Shown in pieces: positions 42,940 through 50,492 of a DNA stretch of 64,000 bases. Every line of letters starts with the position of its first letter. Position 1 is the stretch's first letter. The position numbers and the translations under genes are program-made. Below the pieces are notes generated by a model. That model was not told the DNA's origin and made no database searches. It worked only from the letters and a program-made list of their open reading frames with translations. The stretch spans positions 1,302,001 through 1,366,000 of the forward strand of contig CAWVDN010000001.1 of assembly GCA_963928055.1 (NCBI GenBank), in the 5' to 3' direction. This stretch comes from Scatomonas sp963928055. Lineage in GTDB: Bacteria > Bacillota > Clostridia > Lachnospirales > Lachnospiraceae.

Positions 42940-43296
42940 CTACTTTTTCAGTTTCGGCTTAAAGATCAGCCCCGCCAGGTAGCCGAAGATCAGCGCTGCC
43001 GACAGCCCTGCCGCGCAAGCCCCGAATCCGCCGGTAAACAGCCCCAGGATCCCTTTTTCCTGTACCGCCTCCTTCACCCCCGAGAACAGAAGATTGCCAA
43101 AGCCCAGCAAAGGCACGCTGGCCCCTGCTCCCGCGAACTCCGCAAAGGGATCGTAGGCGCCAAGAAAGCTCAGGACCGCGCCGGAACAGACCAGAAGGAC
43201 CATGATCCTGCCCGGCAGCATCTTGGTCCGGTCCAGAAGGATCTGCGCCAGCGCGCAGACCGCGCCCCCTACCCAGAATGCCTGTAAATATTCCAT
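42940..43296 (-). CDS. spoVAE: Stage V sporulation protein AE (SpoVAEb)
   Basis: 118 residues with three or four membrane segments (AFWVGGAVCALAQILLD at the start, a C-terminal AALIFGYLAGLIF). It belongs to the SpoVA channel that moves dipicolinic acid into and out of spores. It starts one base after spoVAD ends, so the two are one transcript. Confidence 0.9.
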   Translation of the reverse strand: MEYLQAFWVGGAVCALAQILLDRTKMLPGRIMVLLVCSGAVLSFLGAYDPFAEFAGAGASVPLLGFGNLLFSGVKEAVQEKGILGLFTGGFGACAAGLSAALIFGYLAGLIFKPKLKK

Positions 43297-43297
43297 A

Positions 43298-44320
43298 TCA
43301 TTCCTCCTTGTCCGTGGATTCGATCACCACAGCCTGGGCGATGCCCGGCACGGTCTGACCCTCGTAAAAGCTGACTTTGGACATCAGCGCTCCCGTGGGC
43401 ACGAACAGCACACGCCTCCACACACCCTTTTCGATCTTCGGAAGGATACAGGCGGCAAATACCGCTGCGGAACAGGCGCAGCCGCTGCCTCCGGCCCCTG
43501 TATCCTGATTGTTCTCGTCATAGATCAGCATCCCGCAGTCCTGATGCTGTTTTTCTATGTCGTATCCTTTCTGCTTTAACAGTTCCAGCAGGATCACCTT
43601 TCCCACCTTTCCCAGATCTCCGGTGATGATGCGGTCATACTCCGCCGGCTCCCGGTCCAGATCCATGAGATGGCGGCAGATGGTATCGCAGGCAGCCGGA
43701 GCCATACAGGCCCCCATATTCTGAGAATCTTTCAGTCCGTAATCCACGATCCTTCCGGAAGTGACTCCTGTGATCCTGGCCCCGCTTTTTTCCGGCCCCA
43801 GCACGCAGGCCGCGCTTCCCGTCACCGTCCAGGTAGCGGAAGGAGGCCTTTGATTCCCGTAAGCCAGAGGAAAGCGGAACTCCTTTTCCGCGCTGCCGAA
43901 GTGGCTGGAAGTCACTGCCATTACATGCTGGGCATAGCCGGCATTTACTGCCATGGCTCCCAGAGAAAGAGCCTCTCCCATCGTAGAGCAGGCGCCAAAA
44001 AGGCCGTAGACCGGCCGCTCCAGTTCCACGATGCCGAAGGAAGAAGCGATCGACTGGGCCAGCAGGTCCCCGGTAAACACCATTCTCAGGTCTTCCGGCT
44101 GAAGTTTCGCCTTCTCCAGCGCCAGCCGGGCCGCATTCAGCTGCATGCGGCTCTCCGCCTCCTCCCAGCTGTCCTGGCCCATCATGGGATCCTCCTCCAC
44201 CTTATCAAAATATTTTCCCAGAGGGCCTTCTCCTTCCAGCTTTCCCACAATGGAGGCCGCCGATACGATGTAAACCTTATTCTCAAACAGAAGGCTCTGC
44301 ATTCCTTTCATTCCGCCCAT
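43298..44320 (-). CDS. spoVAD: Stage V sporulation protein AD
   Basis: 340 residues with a thiolase-like fold (GLFGACSTMGEALSLGAMAV, TGDLGKVG). SpoVAD binds dipicolinic acid as part of the SpoVA complex. The start could be Met1, 4 or 7, all close together. Usually spoVAC precedes it; here no spoVAC is seen, and the sequence upstream becomes the accessory island within 100 bases. A forespore sigma promoter lies directly upstream. Confidence 0.93.
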   Translation of the reverse strand: MGGMKGMQSLLFENKVYIVSAASIVGKLEGEGPLGKYFDKVEEDPMMGQDSWEEAESRMQLNAARLALEKAKLQPEDLRMVFTGDLLAQSIASSFGIVELERPVYGLFGACSTMGEALSLGAMAVNAGYAQHVMAVTSSHFGSAEKEFRFPLAYGNQRPPSATWTVTGSAACVLGPEKSGARITGVTSGRIVDYGLKDSQNMGACMAPAACDTICRHLMDLDREPAEYDRIITGDLGKVGKVILLELLKQKGYDIEKQHQDCGMLIYDENNQDTGAGGSGCACSAAVFAACILPKIEKGVWRRVLFVPTGALMSKVSFYEGQTVPGIAQAVVIESTDKEE

Positions 44321-44345
44321 AAAAAATCCCCCGTTTCTTTGGGGA

Positions 44346-44374
44346 TAGTATGCCCGGGGGAAGGAACTTTATAC
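44346..44374 (-). promoter_or_regulatory. Sigma-G/F-type (forespore) promoter of spoVAD
   Basis: On the minus strand GTATA (44370-44374) and CATACTA (44346-44352) are 17 bases apart, matching GHATR-N16-18-CATHHTA. It lies about 25 bases upstream of the first spoVAD ATG. Confidence 0.7.
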
Positions 44375-44417
44375 GCAACTCTTTTCTACTACAATATATT
44401 TATGGTTGAGATACCCA

Positions 44418-44873
44418 TCAGCCAGATGGGTTCTTCACCTTCTTGTTGAGATACTCAAAATTCGGTGTCTTTACCACGGACTGTTCCGGTACAGATATAT
44501 CATCCCAGTCAGTCAAAGAATCGAGGTTAGAGTCGCCAGTTGAAGGTTTTGTACCTTCCTCCGTAAGCGTACGGAGAGCTTGTTCGGCATCCTGCCAGGA
44601 AGAAAAAGAGACTACGCCAGTATCTGCAAGTATCCCCATAACGGAATTATTGCCGTCATATCTAAAATGAGGATTTACCCGAAAGACATATCCATCAGCC
44701 GCCTTGATAAAGCTCAGACAGATTTCCCGGGGATTACAGGTTTCAGGAAACAGGCACTCGTAATCGTAAGACTGATGCTGAGGGTCTAAGCCGGTCATAT
44801 CTACATAGCTTTTGAGCTGGAGCATCCCTTCATGGGATACTCCACTAAGTACAGATAAGTTTATTCTTTCCAT
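44418..44873 (-). CDS. Hypothetical protein of the accessory island (151 residues)
   Basis: Start ATG 44873, with GGAGG nine bases before. The sequence is acidic and mixed (LSVLSGVSHEGMLQLKSYVD, SFIKAADGYVFRVNPHFRY), with no membrane segment or known motif. It overlaps the end of the 87-residue gene by 13 bases in a different frame, so the two are co-translated. It is the first gene of the island on this side. Function unknown. Confidence 0.5.
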   Translation of the reverse strand: MERINLSVLSGVSHEGMLQLKSYVDMTGLDPQHQSYDYECLFPETCNPREICLSFIKAADGYVFRVNPHFRYDGNNSVMGILADTGVVSFSSWQDAEQALRTLTEEGTKPSTGDSNLDSLTDWDDISVPEQSVVKTPNFEYLNKKVKNPSG

Positions 44874-45124
44874 TCCATATACCTCCGTGTATCTGAGATT
44901 TCTCCGATAAGAGCAGTCAGATTGCCACTGCCGTGGCAGAGGGGACAATCCTCGTTGAAACCATTCTCTTTACTGACAGGGTCTTGCGGAATCCAGACTA
45001 CTTCACCGAAAAAGGAGTAGGTATCATCCACTGCATCATGGAACAGGTTGATACCGAGAATCGCCTCGGCGTCCGGCGACATCTTGATAAGAGCAAGATT
45101 GCGGTCGGCAACCTTGTCCAGCAT
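44861..45124 (-). CDS. Hypothetical protein with a Cys-pair motif (87 residues)
   Basis: ATG 45124 lies 16 bases after GGAGG, an unusually long spacing, and another ATG at 45132 in a different frame is better placed, so the 5' end may be damaged. Residues 59-67 read CPLCHGSGN, like one unit of a DnaJ-type zinc finger. Otherwise acidic and unremarkable. No known family. Confidence 0.45.
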   Translation of the reverse strand: MLDKVADRNLALIKMSPDAEAILGINLFHDAVDDTYSFFGEVVWIPQDPVSKENGFNEDCPLCHGSGNLTALIGEISDTRRYMEWKE

Positions 45125-45149
45125 TGCAGCATATCTGTGTCCTCCTTAT

Positions 45150-45278
45150 TTAATTGATCTGGGCAAGCTATTGAGAGAAGATTTACAGGAAAAAGTCGAC
45201 GTTTGTGTATATCGGGTTATTTCAAGAAACGCAAATGATTTAGAGCTGGATTTTGACGTGAACTTATTGGACAAGTAA
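45150..45278 (+). pseudogene. Remnant of a nucleotidyltransferase-like gene
   Basis: The plus-strand frame ending at 45278 reads LIDLGKLLREDLQEKVDVCV and on to DVNLLDK, reminiscent of the end of MNT/MntA-type minimal nucleotidyltransferases. There is no N-terminal GSxxxG motif or start codon. It looks like decay inside the island. Confidence 0.35.
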
Positions 45279-45444
45279 AACTATATTTGCGGACAAGAAA
45301 AATCCTCAGCACCATTATAGGCATTGAGGATTTTTCCGTTGCAGAGATTTCCTGTTATTATTACTATGTCAGCGTATCGAATTAAACCAAGATTGCAACA
45401 GAAAAGGCTGCATTGCTGCGGCCTTTTCTGTTCGGGTTTCGTAT

Positions 45445-45828
45445 TCAGTTCTTTTTCAGTTCTGCTCCGCATTTTGTGCAGAAAGCGCTGCCGGGTTTTA
45501 CCGCAGCGCCACATTTTGTGCAAAAAGCACCGGCTTGCGTGGCAGTTGGCTGAGAAGGCACGGAAGCTTGAAAACGGTCTGCCAGGTTGCCGGACGCAGG
45601 CTCATTCTTTTGGCTTCTTTTTGCGAATTGATTGGCCACCGCATCGGTCGCCTTATCGATGCCCTTGCCCAGCATATTCTCAAGAAAACGAATGACCAGG
45701 AAACAAACTACGCTTCCAAGGATCGCAACGATCACGCCAATTGGGATGCTTTCCGTATAGGCTCCAGCAGCCATACCAAACAAAATACCTAAGATGATGC
45801 CGTTATACGCATAAGTTCTACTTCTCAT
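45445..45828 (-). CDS. Zinc-ribbon membrane protein (127 residues)
   Basis: Two hydrophobic segments (about 8-25 and 28-48) are followed by a helical basic region and a C-terminal zinc ribbon FCTKCGAAVKPGSAFCTKCG. Proteins of this design are common and uncharacterised in gut Firmicutes. It belongs to a run of minus-strand island genes that repeat the membrane-plus-zinc-ribbon design. Likely membrane-bound with the ribbon in the cytoplasm. Confidence 0.6.
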   Translation of the reverse strand: MRSRTYAYNGIILGILFGMAAGAYTESIPIGVIVAILGSVVCFLVIRFLENMLGKGIDKATDAVANQFAKRSQKNEPASGNLADRFQASVPSQPTATQAGAFCTKCGAAVKPGSAFCTKCGAELKKN

Positions 45829-45841
45829 TTTTATTCCTCCA

Positions 45842-46021
45842 TTATTTGAATCGGTCTGCTAAATTCTGCTTTTCGGATTCCTTATAGGCACCCGATGCTC
45901 TGTCTTTCCGATCTTTGTTCTTATCTGCTGCTTTTGCAATTGTGTTATAGACAAGTTTACAAATCACCATAAGCGCAGCTACAATTGCAGCAAAAATCGC
46001 AAATATTACATAATCGTTCAT
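45842..46021 (-). CDS. Small membrane protein (59 residues)
   Basis: ATG 46021 follows AGGAGG by six bases. One N-terminal membrane helix (VIFAIFAAIVAALMVICKLV) is followed by a charged tail (KAADKNKDRKDRASG) ending LADRFK, a motif also found in the 127-residue protein (NLADRFQ), with which it is 14 bases apart. It was probably duplicated from, or co-evolves with, that neighbour. Confidence 0.6.
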   Translation of the reverse strand: MNDYVIFAIFAAIVAALMVICKLVYNTIAKAADKNKDRKDRASGAYKESEKQNLADRFK

Positions 46022-46039
46022 AGAATTCCTCCTGTTTCC

Positions 46040-46507
46040 TCACAAAATGCCGCGTTTTGTTTTAATTTCATTCTTAACCGTAGACACCTGTGCATTCGGA
46101 TCAAGCTGGACGAACATTTTCTCCACCATGGTAAGGAGCATATTCATTTCATTTTCAAAAGAAGGGCTTCCGTACTTTACTTTCCAGCTATCAAACTCAA
46201 ATCGATGCACACTGTTTGCTTCGGTCTGTTCTACACAGTGAATACTTGCACTGAAATATATACCACTGAATTTGACAGCCTTTGTGTTACCCTCCAGTGA
46301 AACGCCGGTTTTCTTTAAATCCAATGCTTTTAAGGCTGCGACATACTCCTCGTTTGCAATCGGTCGAGTTGTAAAAATCTCTGCATATTCCACAAAGTCT
46401 TTTGCACGCTGGATGATTTTTCCCTGACCAATCAAGCGCCCTTTCCACCATGCCGAGAAGCCAATAGCTACAACAATCAAAACGACCGCTGCAATAATTC
46501 CACCCAT
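46040..46507 (-). CDS. Membrane-anchored hypothetical protein (155 residues)
   Basis: A single N-terminal hydrophobic segment (GGIIAAVVLIVVAIGFSAWW) anchors a mixed alpha/beta domain of about 130 residues with no known motif. There is no lipobox. It lies upstream of the 59-residue protein with an 18-base gap, so it is part of the same transcript. Function unknown. Confidence 0.55.
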   Translation of the reverse strand: MGGIIAAVVLIVVAIGFSAWWKGRLIGQGKIIQRAKDFVEYAEIFTTRPIANEEYVAALKALDLKKTGVSLEGNTKAVKFSGIYFSASIHCVEQTEANSVHRFEFDSWKVKYGSPSFENEMNMLLTMVEKMFVQLDPNAQVSTVKNEIKTKRGIL

Positions 46508-46587
46508 AATTTTTTCCTCCTTGTTTTTCCTTTCGTATTTCTATTTCTGTACCGCCATTACGAAAGCTGTGGTATCAGTGCCCATTT

Positions 46588-46983
46588 TTACGATTTTGGT
46601 GAGAAGACGGCGGACGGATCTCCGTAGTAGATATATCCGCTCTTTGCTTTCAAATACACCGTAAGCGTTCCGTCATCATTGGGTTCAACGGTAATCTTGT
46701 AGGCATCGTTTTTCTCTTTTGCCAGCAGACCGGAAACTGAACTCTGCCCGCCGGTGATCTCAAGCACATAGCCATCGCCTTTTGCTTTGTATGTACCCGT
46801 ATAATTCCAGTCCATGTAAAGCGTTGCAGTTCCGTCCGATTCAAATTCCAGGGCGCTGATGTCAAAGGCATAGCTCTCACATTCATAGTACCCGGACAAG
46901 GACGGCAAATCACTGCCGCCTCCGCAGGCGGTCAGCGACAATAGCGCGGCAATCGCCAGCAGCAATGCAATCCACTTTTTCAT
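46588..46983 (-). CDS. Lipoprotein with beta-barrel-type domain (131 residues)
   Basis: The signal peptide ends in the lipobox SLTAC (Cys20), so the protein is lipid-anchored outside the membrane. The mature part is beta-rich with YYECESYAFDISALEF and GTYKAKGDGYVLEI, similar in style to small DUF5640/lipocalin-like domains that recur in this island. Paralogue-like to the next gene. Confidence 0.6.
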   Translation of the reverse strand: MKKWIALLLAIAALLSLTACGGGSDLPSLSGYYECESYAFDISALEFESDGTATLYMDWNYTGTYKAKGDGYVLEITGGQSSVSGLLAKEKNDAYKITVEPNDDGTLTVYLKAKSGYIYYGDPSAVFSPKS

Positions 46984-47003
46984 GAAAATCTTCTCCTTTA
47001 TGT

Positions 47004-47321
47004 TTATTTTTTGAATTCGGTGCCACCAATGTTAATCACATTTCCCGACTGCGAAAAAGATTGCTCCCAAGTGTATTCCTGTCCAAACAGGGAATATGTG
47101 ATGATGATTTGATCACCCTCGATCCGATACGTGCCGCTGGCATTGACGCCGAAAGCAGACATGGTCACCTGGTCTCCGTCAAAAGTAAACGATTGGGAAA
47201 TAAGACCTTGAGAGTGATATGTGCCATCGAGCTTTGAGCCTCCGCAGGCGGTCAACATTGTGGCACATAGGACGACGGCTAGTAGTACGGATAATAGACG
47301 TAATTCTACATTTGTTCTCAT
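47004..47321 (-). CDS. Lipoprotein with small beta domain (105 residues)
   Basis: Signal peptide with lipobox MLTAC (Cys26). The mature domain is GTYHSQGLISQSFTFDGD followed by GTYRIEGDQIIITY, two GTYxxxGD repeats of the DUF5640-like type. It shares the lipoprotein design of the 131-residue neighbour, so the pair may have arisen by duplication. Ligand unknown. Confidence 0.6.
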   Translation of the reverse strand: MRTNVELRLLSVLLAVVLCATMLTACGGSKLDGTYHSQGLISQSFTFDGDQVTMSAFGVNASGTYRIEGDQIIITYSLFGQEYTWEQSFSQSGNVINIGGTEFKK

Positions 47322-47389
47322 AATTTTCCCTCCTGATTTTTTGTAAAAGTCTTTTTATTTGTCACTATAAAAAGCGATGTGCCCGGTTA

Positions 47390-47776
47390 TCATACCGGAT
47401 CGTTTTTCAATCTTGCACTGCATTTCGTGCAGAACATGGAATGGCTGTCCATAGCAGCGCCGCACTGTGTGCAGTAAATTGTTTCCTTCGCAAAAGACGG
47501 GGTCTGTGCCTCCTCCGGTATAGCGGAAGGCTGCTCCTGCTGCAGTGCGGTTGTTTGCGGCTGCTCGGGCGAATAATACGACATCTGTGGATTGATGGAA
47601 TTTATACCGCTATTGACGCTCTGCACGAAGGTTTGACGTTGCGGGGCGTTTTTTCGATAAAGCGCGATAACCTGTATGGCAAATACGGCAATAAAACCGG
47701 TCCATGCCAAACCGTACAGGGCAACAATAATAATCAAAACATGAAAAGACTTGCTTTCATAATAGATCCCTCCCAT
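47390..47776 (-). CDS. Zinc-ribbon membrane protein (128 residues)
   Basis: One long membrane segment (about 10-38), a Gln/Pro-rich linker, and a C-terminal zinc ribbon YCTQCGAAMDSHSMFCTKCS. It has the same layout as the 127-residue protein in the island. Function unknown. Confidence 0.58.
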   Translation of the reverse strand: MGGIYYESKSFHVLIIIVALYGLAWTGFIAVFAIQVIALYRKNAPQRQTFVQSVNSGINSINPQMSYYSPEQPQTTALQQEQPSAIPEEAQTPSFAKETIYCTQCGAAMDSHSMFCTKCSARLKNDPV

Positions 47777-47822
47777 TCTCTCTCTCTTTTAAACGTCTTC
47801 TTCCAGTATCAATAACATTATT

Positions 47823-48800
47823 TTACAGGTCGATATGACCGCCGTGCTCTGTATGCCCACTTGCTTTATCTACAGGGCGCTTTGTCCCGCAGGTACCGCA
47901 AAAATCCTCATCCGGCGGAAGCTCCCTGCCGCAGCCGGAGCAGAACACCTTTTGTTCTGCATGATCCGGTTCAGCCCGAAGCTGTTCTGGACGTCTGGTA
48001 CCGCAGCCTGCACAAAACAGCTCATCCGACAGCAGTTCCCGGCCGCAGTTGATGCAGATTACTTTCTGAGCAGCATCAAAAGTGCCAACGCTCTGATAGA
48101 CCGGCTGTCCATAAGGCTGTGCTATGGGCATTTGATAGACCGGTTTCTCCTTTTTATAAGGATGTGTCAGCCACCAGCCTAACAGGAACGCCATGGGAAT
48201 CTGGAACAGGTCAGAGAAACCATATAAATCGCTGCGCTTAAAATAGATGTTTCCCGCAAAATGCGCAAAGGCGATAAAGATACTGAGTATGCCCGGCAGG
48301 AACCACAGCCTGTGCAGCCCACGCTTGCGCTCACCGTCCTTGGCGCACGGCGTGATCGTCATGAGGGTAAGTAGCAGATAGCATAGAATTTCCAGCACAT
48401 AGCAGCCGCAGATACCGATTGCCCACATCTTCGGGCCAAAGTGCAGCTCATATTCATAGGTTTCAAAAAAGCCCCGGGAGCCACTGTTGAGCAAAAAGCT
48501 TACAAGTGTAAAGACGGGTAATAGAGCCTGCATTGCCAGCGCACCCGACAGAAGTCCATTTCGTTTGCGCATAAACAGCAGAACCGTCAGCAGTACCATA
48601 CTGCCGATCAGTAAAATCTGATAGAGGATATGGGGCACAGAGTGGGTGCTGCCAAACTCCACCACCATGCGGTAGCCGATCATCTGATCCAGCGTTCCTG
48701 CTCGTAACAACAGAGATCTTAAGTTTTCAATCAATCCAAGCGCCAGCAATGCTGTGAAAATCGATGCTACTGGAAATTCCAGCTTTTTTGTTTCGTTCAT
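47823..48800 (-). CDS. Multi-pass membrane protein with two C-terminal zinc ribbons (325 residues)
   Basis: Six or seven hydrophobic segments fill residues 10-210. Two CxxC...CxxC ribbons follow (VICINCGRELLSDELFCAGC and VFCSGCGRELPPDEDFCGTC), near-identical in spacing, which indicates duplication. The His-rich end is HTEHGGHIDL. The upstream sequence stays open in frame as LQIALQIAIAAIGGLIVFLGG, so the start might be further upstream. Function unknown. Confidence 0.55.
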   Translation of the reverse strand: MNETKKLEFPVASIFTALLALGLIENLRSLLLRAGTLDQMIGYRMVVEFGSTHSVPHILYQILLIGSMVLLTVLLFMRKRNGLLSGALAMQALLPVFTLVSFLLNSGSRGFFETYEYELHFGPKMWAIGICGCYVLEILCYLLLTLMTITPCAKDGERKRGLHRLWFLPGILSIFIAFAHFAGNIYFKRSDLYGFSDLFQIPMAFLLGWWLTHPYKKEKPVYQMPIAQPYGQPVYQSVGTFDAAQKVICINCGRELLSDELFCAGCGTRRPEQLRAEPDHAEQKVFCSGCGRELPPDEDFCGTCGTKRPVDKASGHTEHGGHIDL

Positions 48801-49062
48801 GTTTCTACCTCCAAGAAATACAATTAGACCGCCAATGGCCGCAATCGCTATCTGCAGAGCAATCTGCAGTCCGTTTCCAGCCTCCCGAATCGGCGGGATA
48901 CTTCCATCCGGGTTGACCTTTCCGCTGCGCAGCTAAGCATTCCGCCCAGGATAGCGAGATCGTTGTCGGATTCATAGGCGAATTTCTCGAACAGACTTTC
49001 TTTGAATTTCGCAGATGCTCGGCACAACGAATTGGAATTCCCTATGTTTCCTCTTTTTCAAA
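48801..49062. other. Intergenic stretch with no intact gene
   Basis: No open frame with a start and ribosome site is supported. On the minus strand a short hydrophobic reading continues into the 325-residue gene, and another frame reads KFKESLFEKFAYESDNDLAI, which looks like a gene remnant of unknown origin. Confidence 0.3.
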
Positions 49063-50223
49063 TTAGCTCCCAACGTCCGAAACCCGCACATATTCTCTGT
49101 CTGGCCACCAACCGTCCGGGTAATCCACAACAATCCGGTTGTTCTCCAAACGATAAAAGATAGAGTCGATGCCATTCTGGAAGGGTTCCGAAGCAGTAAC
49201 GCTGCCGTCTTTGCTCCAAACAAAATCACGCTGGTCATATGCACCGCTTGCTGTGGCGAACACATAGACGCCGCGCACCTCACTGCCATTCGACTCATTG
49301 ATGATAAACTGCTCTCCCTGATTTCCATCGTCGTATCGGTAAGTGCCAAGCCAGTCCGATGGGTTATTTTGCCCACCTAAATATTCAATGTGATAACCGC
49401 AGGCCTCCAAGAAATCTCCCCATCCACCACGAATTGCCGTAAAAGGCTGTAAGAGCATGGCGTTAAGCTCTTCTTCTGTGGCTGTACGCAGATATTCAAC
49501 CTGCCAGTTTTCGCTGAACGTATAGATATATGCTTGGGAGGATTGCTTGTCTGCTGCCCCATTGGTGATAATCATCTCCGGGTAATCGTTCCCCGCAACA
49601 TCATAAAGACAGGCATGCATTTCTACATCGTCAAGATATTCCTGTCCCATGGTCCTGAATTGCCCGTTTAAGAAAAAATTGGCGAACTTGAGGTTCCAGG
49701 GATTTGCGTTCACGTCCTCCATGTAGACATCGGAAGCAGGTGTCATATATCCAGCAATTCTCAAAGCCTCTTTTTCCACGGACACCTGAGCAGAGTATCC
49801 ATACCCCACAGAGAGAATCATGAGTCTTGACAAATCGTCCCGGCTATAAAAGGCCACAATTTTATCTCTGGTCGGCTGGAACATCTCGGAGGGTTCGGGA
49901 TCGCCCACGCCGTAGCGATAGTCGCTGTCATAGTAATACTGGCTGATGCTGAACCGGTATCCTCTGTTCTGTGCCGAATTTGCGGTTTCATCTGTGGCAT
50001 CGTATTGGGTGCGGTCATAAAAATTTATCGTGTTGGTTCCCTCAAAGCTGACTTCTTTCCAGCGGTATTTCTCCGCAATGGATTTTGGTATCGTAATATC
50101 AAAACCGCTGAAGATTTCTGTTTGTATGGTAACTTCTTCAGTCTCAGGCATCGCCGCGGCAGAAACCGGCAGACGGAGTATGAGCATAAGCACTGTCAAA
50201 ATCATAGATGATTTTTTCTTCAT
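49063..50223 (-). CDS. Secreted protein of unknown function (386 residues)
   Basis: A cleavable signal peptide (SSMILTVLMLILRLPVSAAA) is followed by a mixed domain (SGFDITIPKSIAEKYRW) of uncharacterised type and a C-terminal half with DWLGTYRYDDGNQGEQF and NRIVVDYPDGWW, again a small beta domain of the kind found in the island's lipoproteins. There is no lipobox or anchor. It is separated from the next upstream gene by about 45 bases. Confidence 0.55.
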   Translation of the reverse strand: MKKKSSMILTVLMLILRLPVSAAAMPETEEVTIQTEIFSGFDITIPKSIAEKYRWKEVSFEGTNTINFYDRTQYDATDETANSAQNRGYRFSISQYYYDSDYRYGVGDPEPSEMFQPTRDKIVAFYSRDDLSRLMILSVGYGYSAQVSVEKEALRIAGYMTPASDVYMEDVNANPWNLKFANFFLNGQFRTMGQEYLDDVEMHACLYDVAGNDYPEMIITNGAADKQSSQAYIYTFSENWQVEYLRTATEEELNAMLLQPFTAIRGGWGDFLEACGYHIEYLGGQNNPSDWLGTYRYDDGNQGEQFIINESNGSEVRGVYVFATASGAYDQRDFVWSKDGSVTASEPFQNGIDSIFYRLENNRIVVDYPDGWWPDREYVRVSDVGS

Positions 50224-50267
50224 AGAATCCCCTCGCTTTCAAACCTTTTGGGAAGCAATCGGTTTTC

Positions 50268-50492
50268 TTAATCCTCCAGGGAAACGATTAACGTGTCTCC
50301 GGAAACGATATAGGTTCCGCCGCTTGTGGTGCCGGTTACCGAATAGGTGAAATAAAAATGTGTTGCATCCATTGTATAGGTATAATCAAGCCAGCTTCCG
50401 TCCTCGGCTCTTAAATTCATAGTGCCGTCTGCATTCAATCGGATAAGATTTTGGCGGACATATTCGGTATTGGGTTGGGGGATTTCCAGCGT
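50268..50492 (-). pseudogene. Beta domain cut from the 674-residue protein by an in-frame TGA
   Basis: The frame of the 674-residue gene continues past its TGA (50493-50495) without other stops for 74 codons: TLEIPQPNTEYVRQNL, RLNADGTMNLRAEDGSW, GTYIVSGDTLIVSLED. This is a complete GTYxxxGD beta domain as in the neighbouring lipoproteins. Changing TGA to TGG would give LGEWTLEI, a typical start of such domains, so a nonsense mutation or sequencing error is likely. Confidence 0.5.

Noticed and set aside
44861..44948. N-terminal extension of the 151-residue protein to 44948
   Set aside because: It is an out-of-frame reading of the upstream gene, and the GGAGG site favours 44873.
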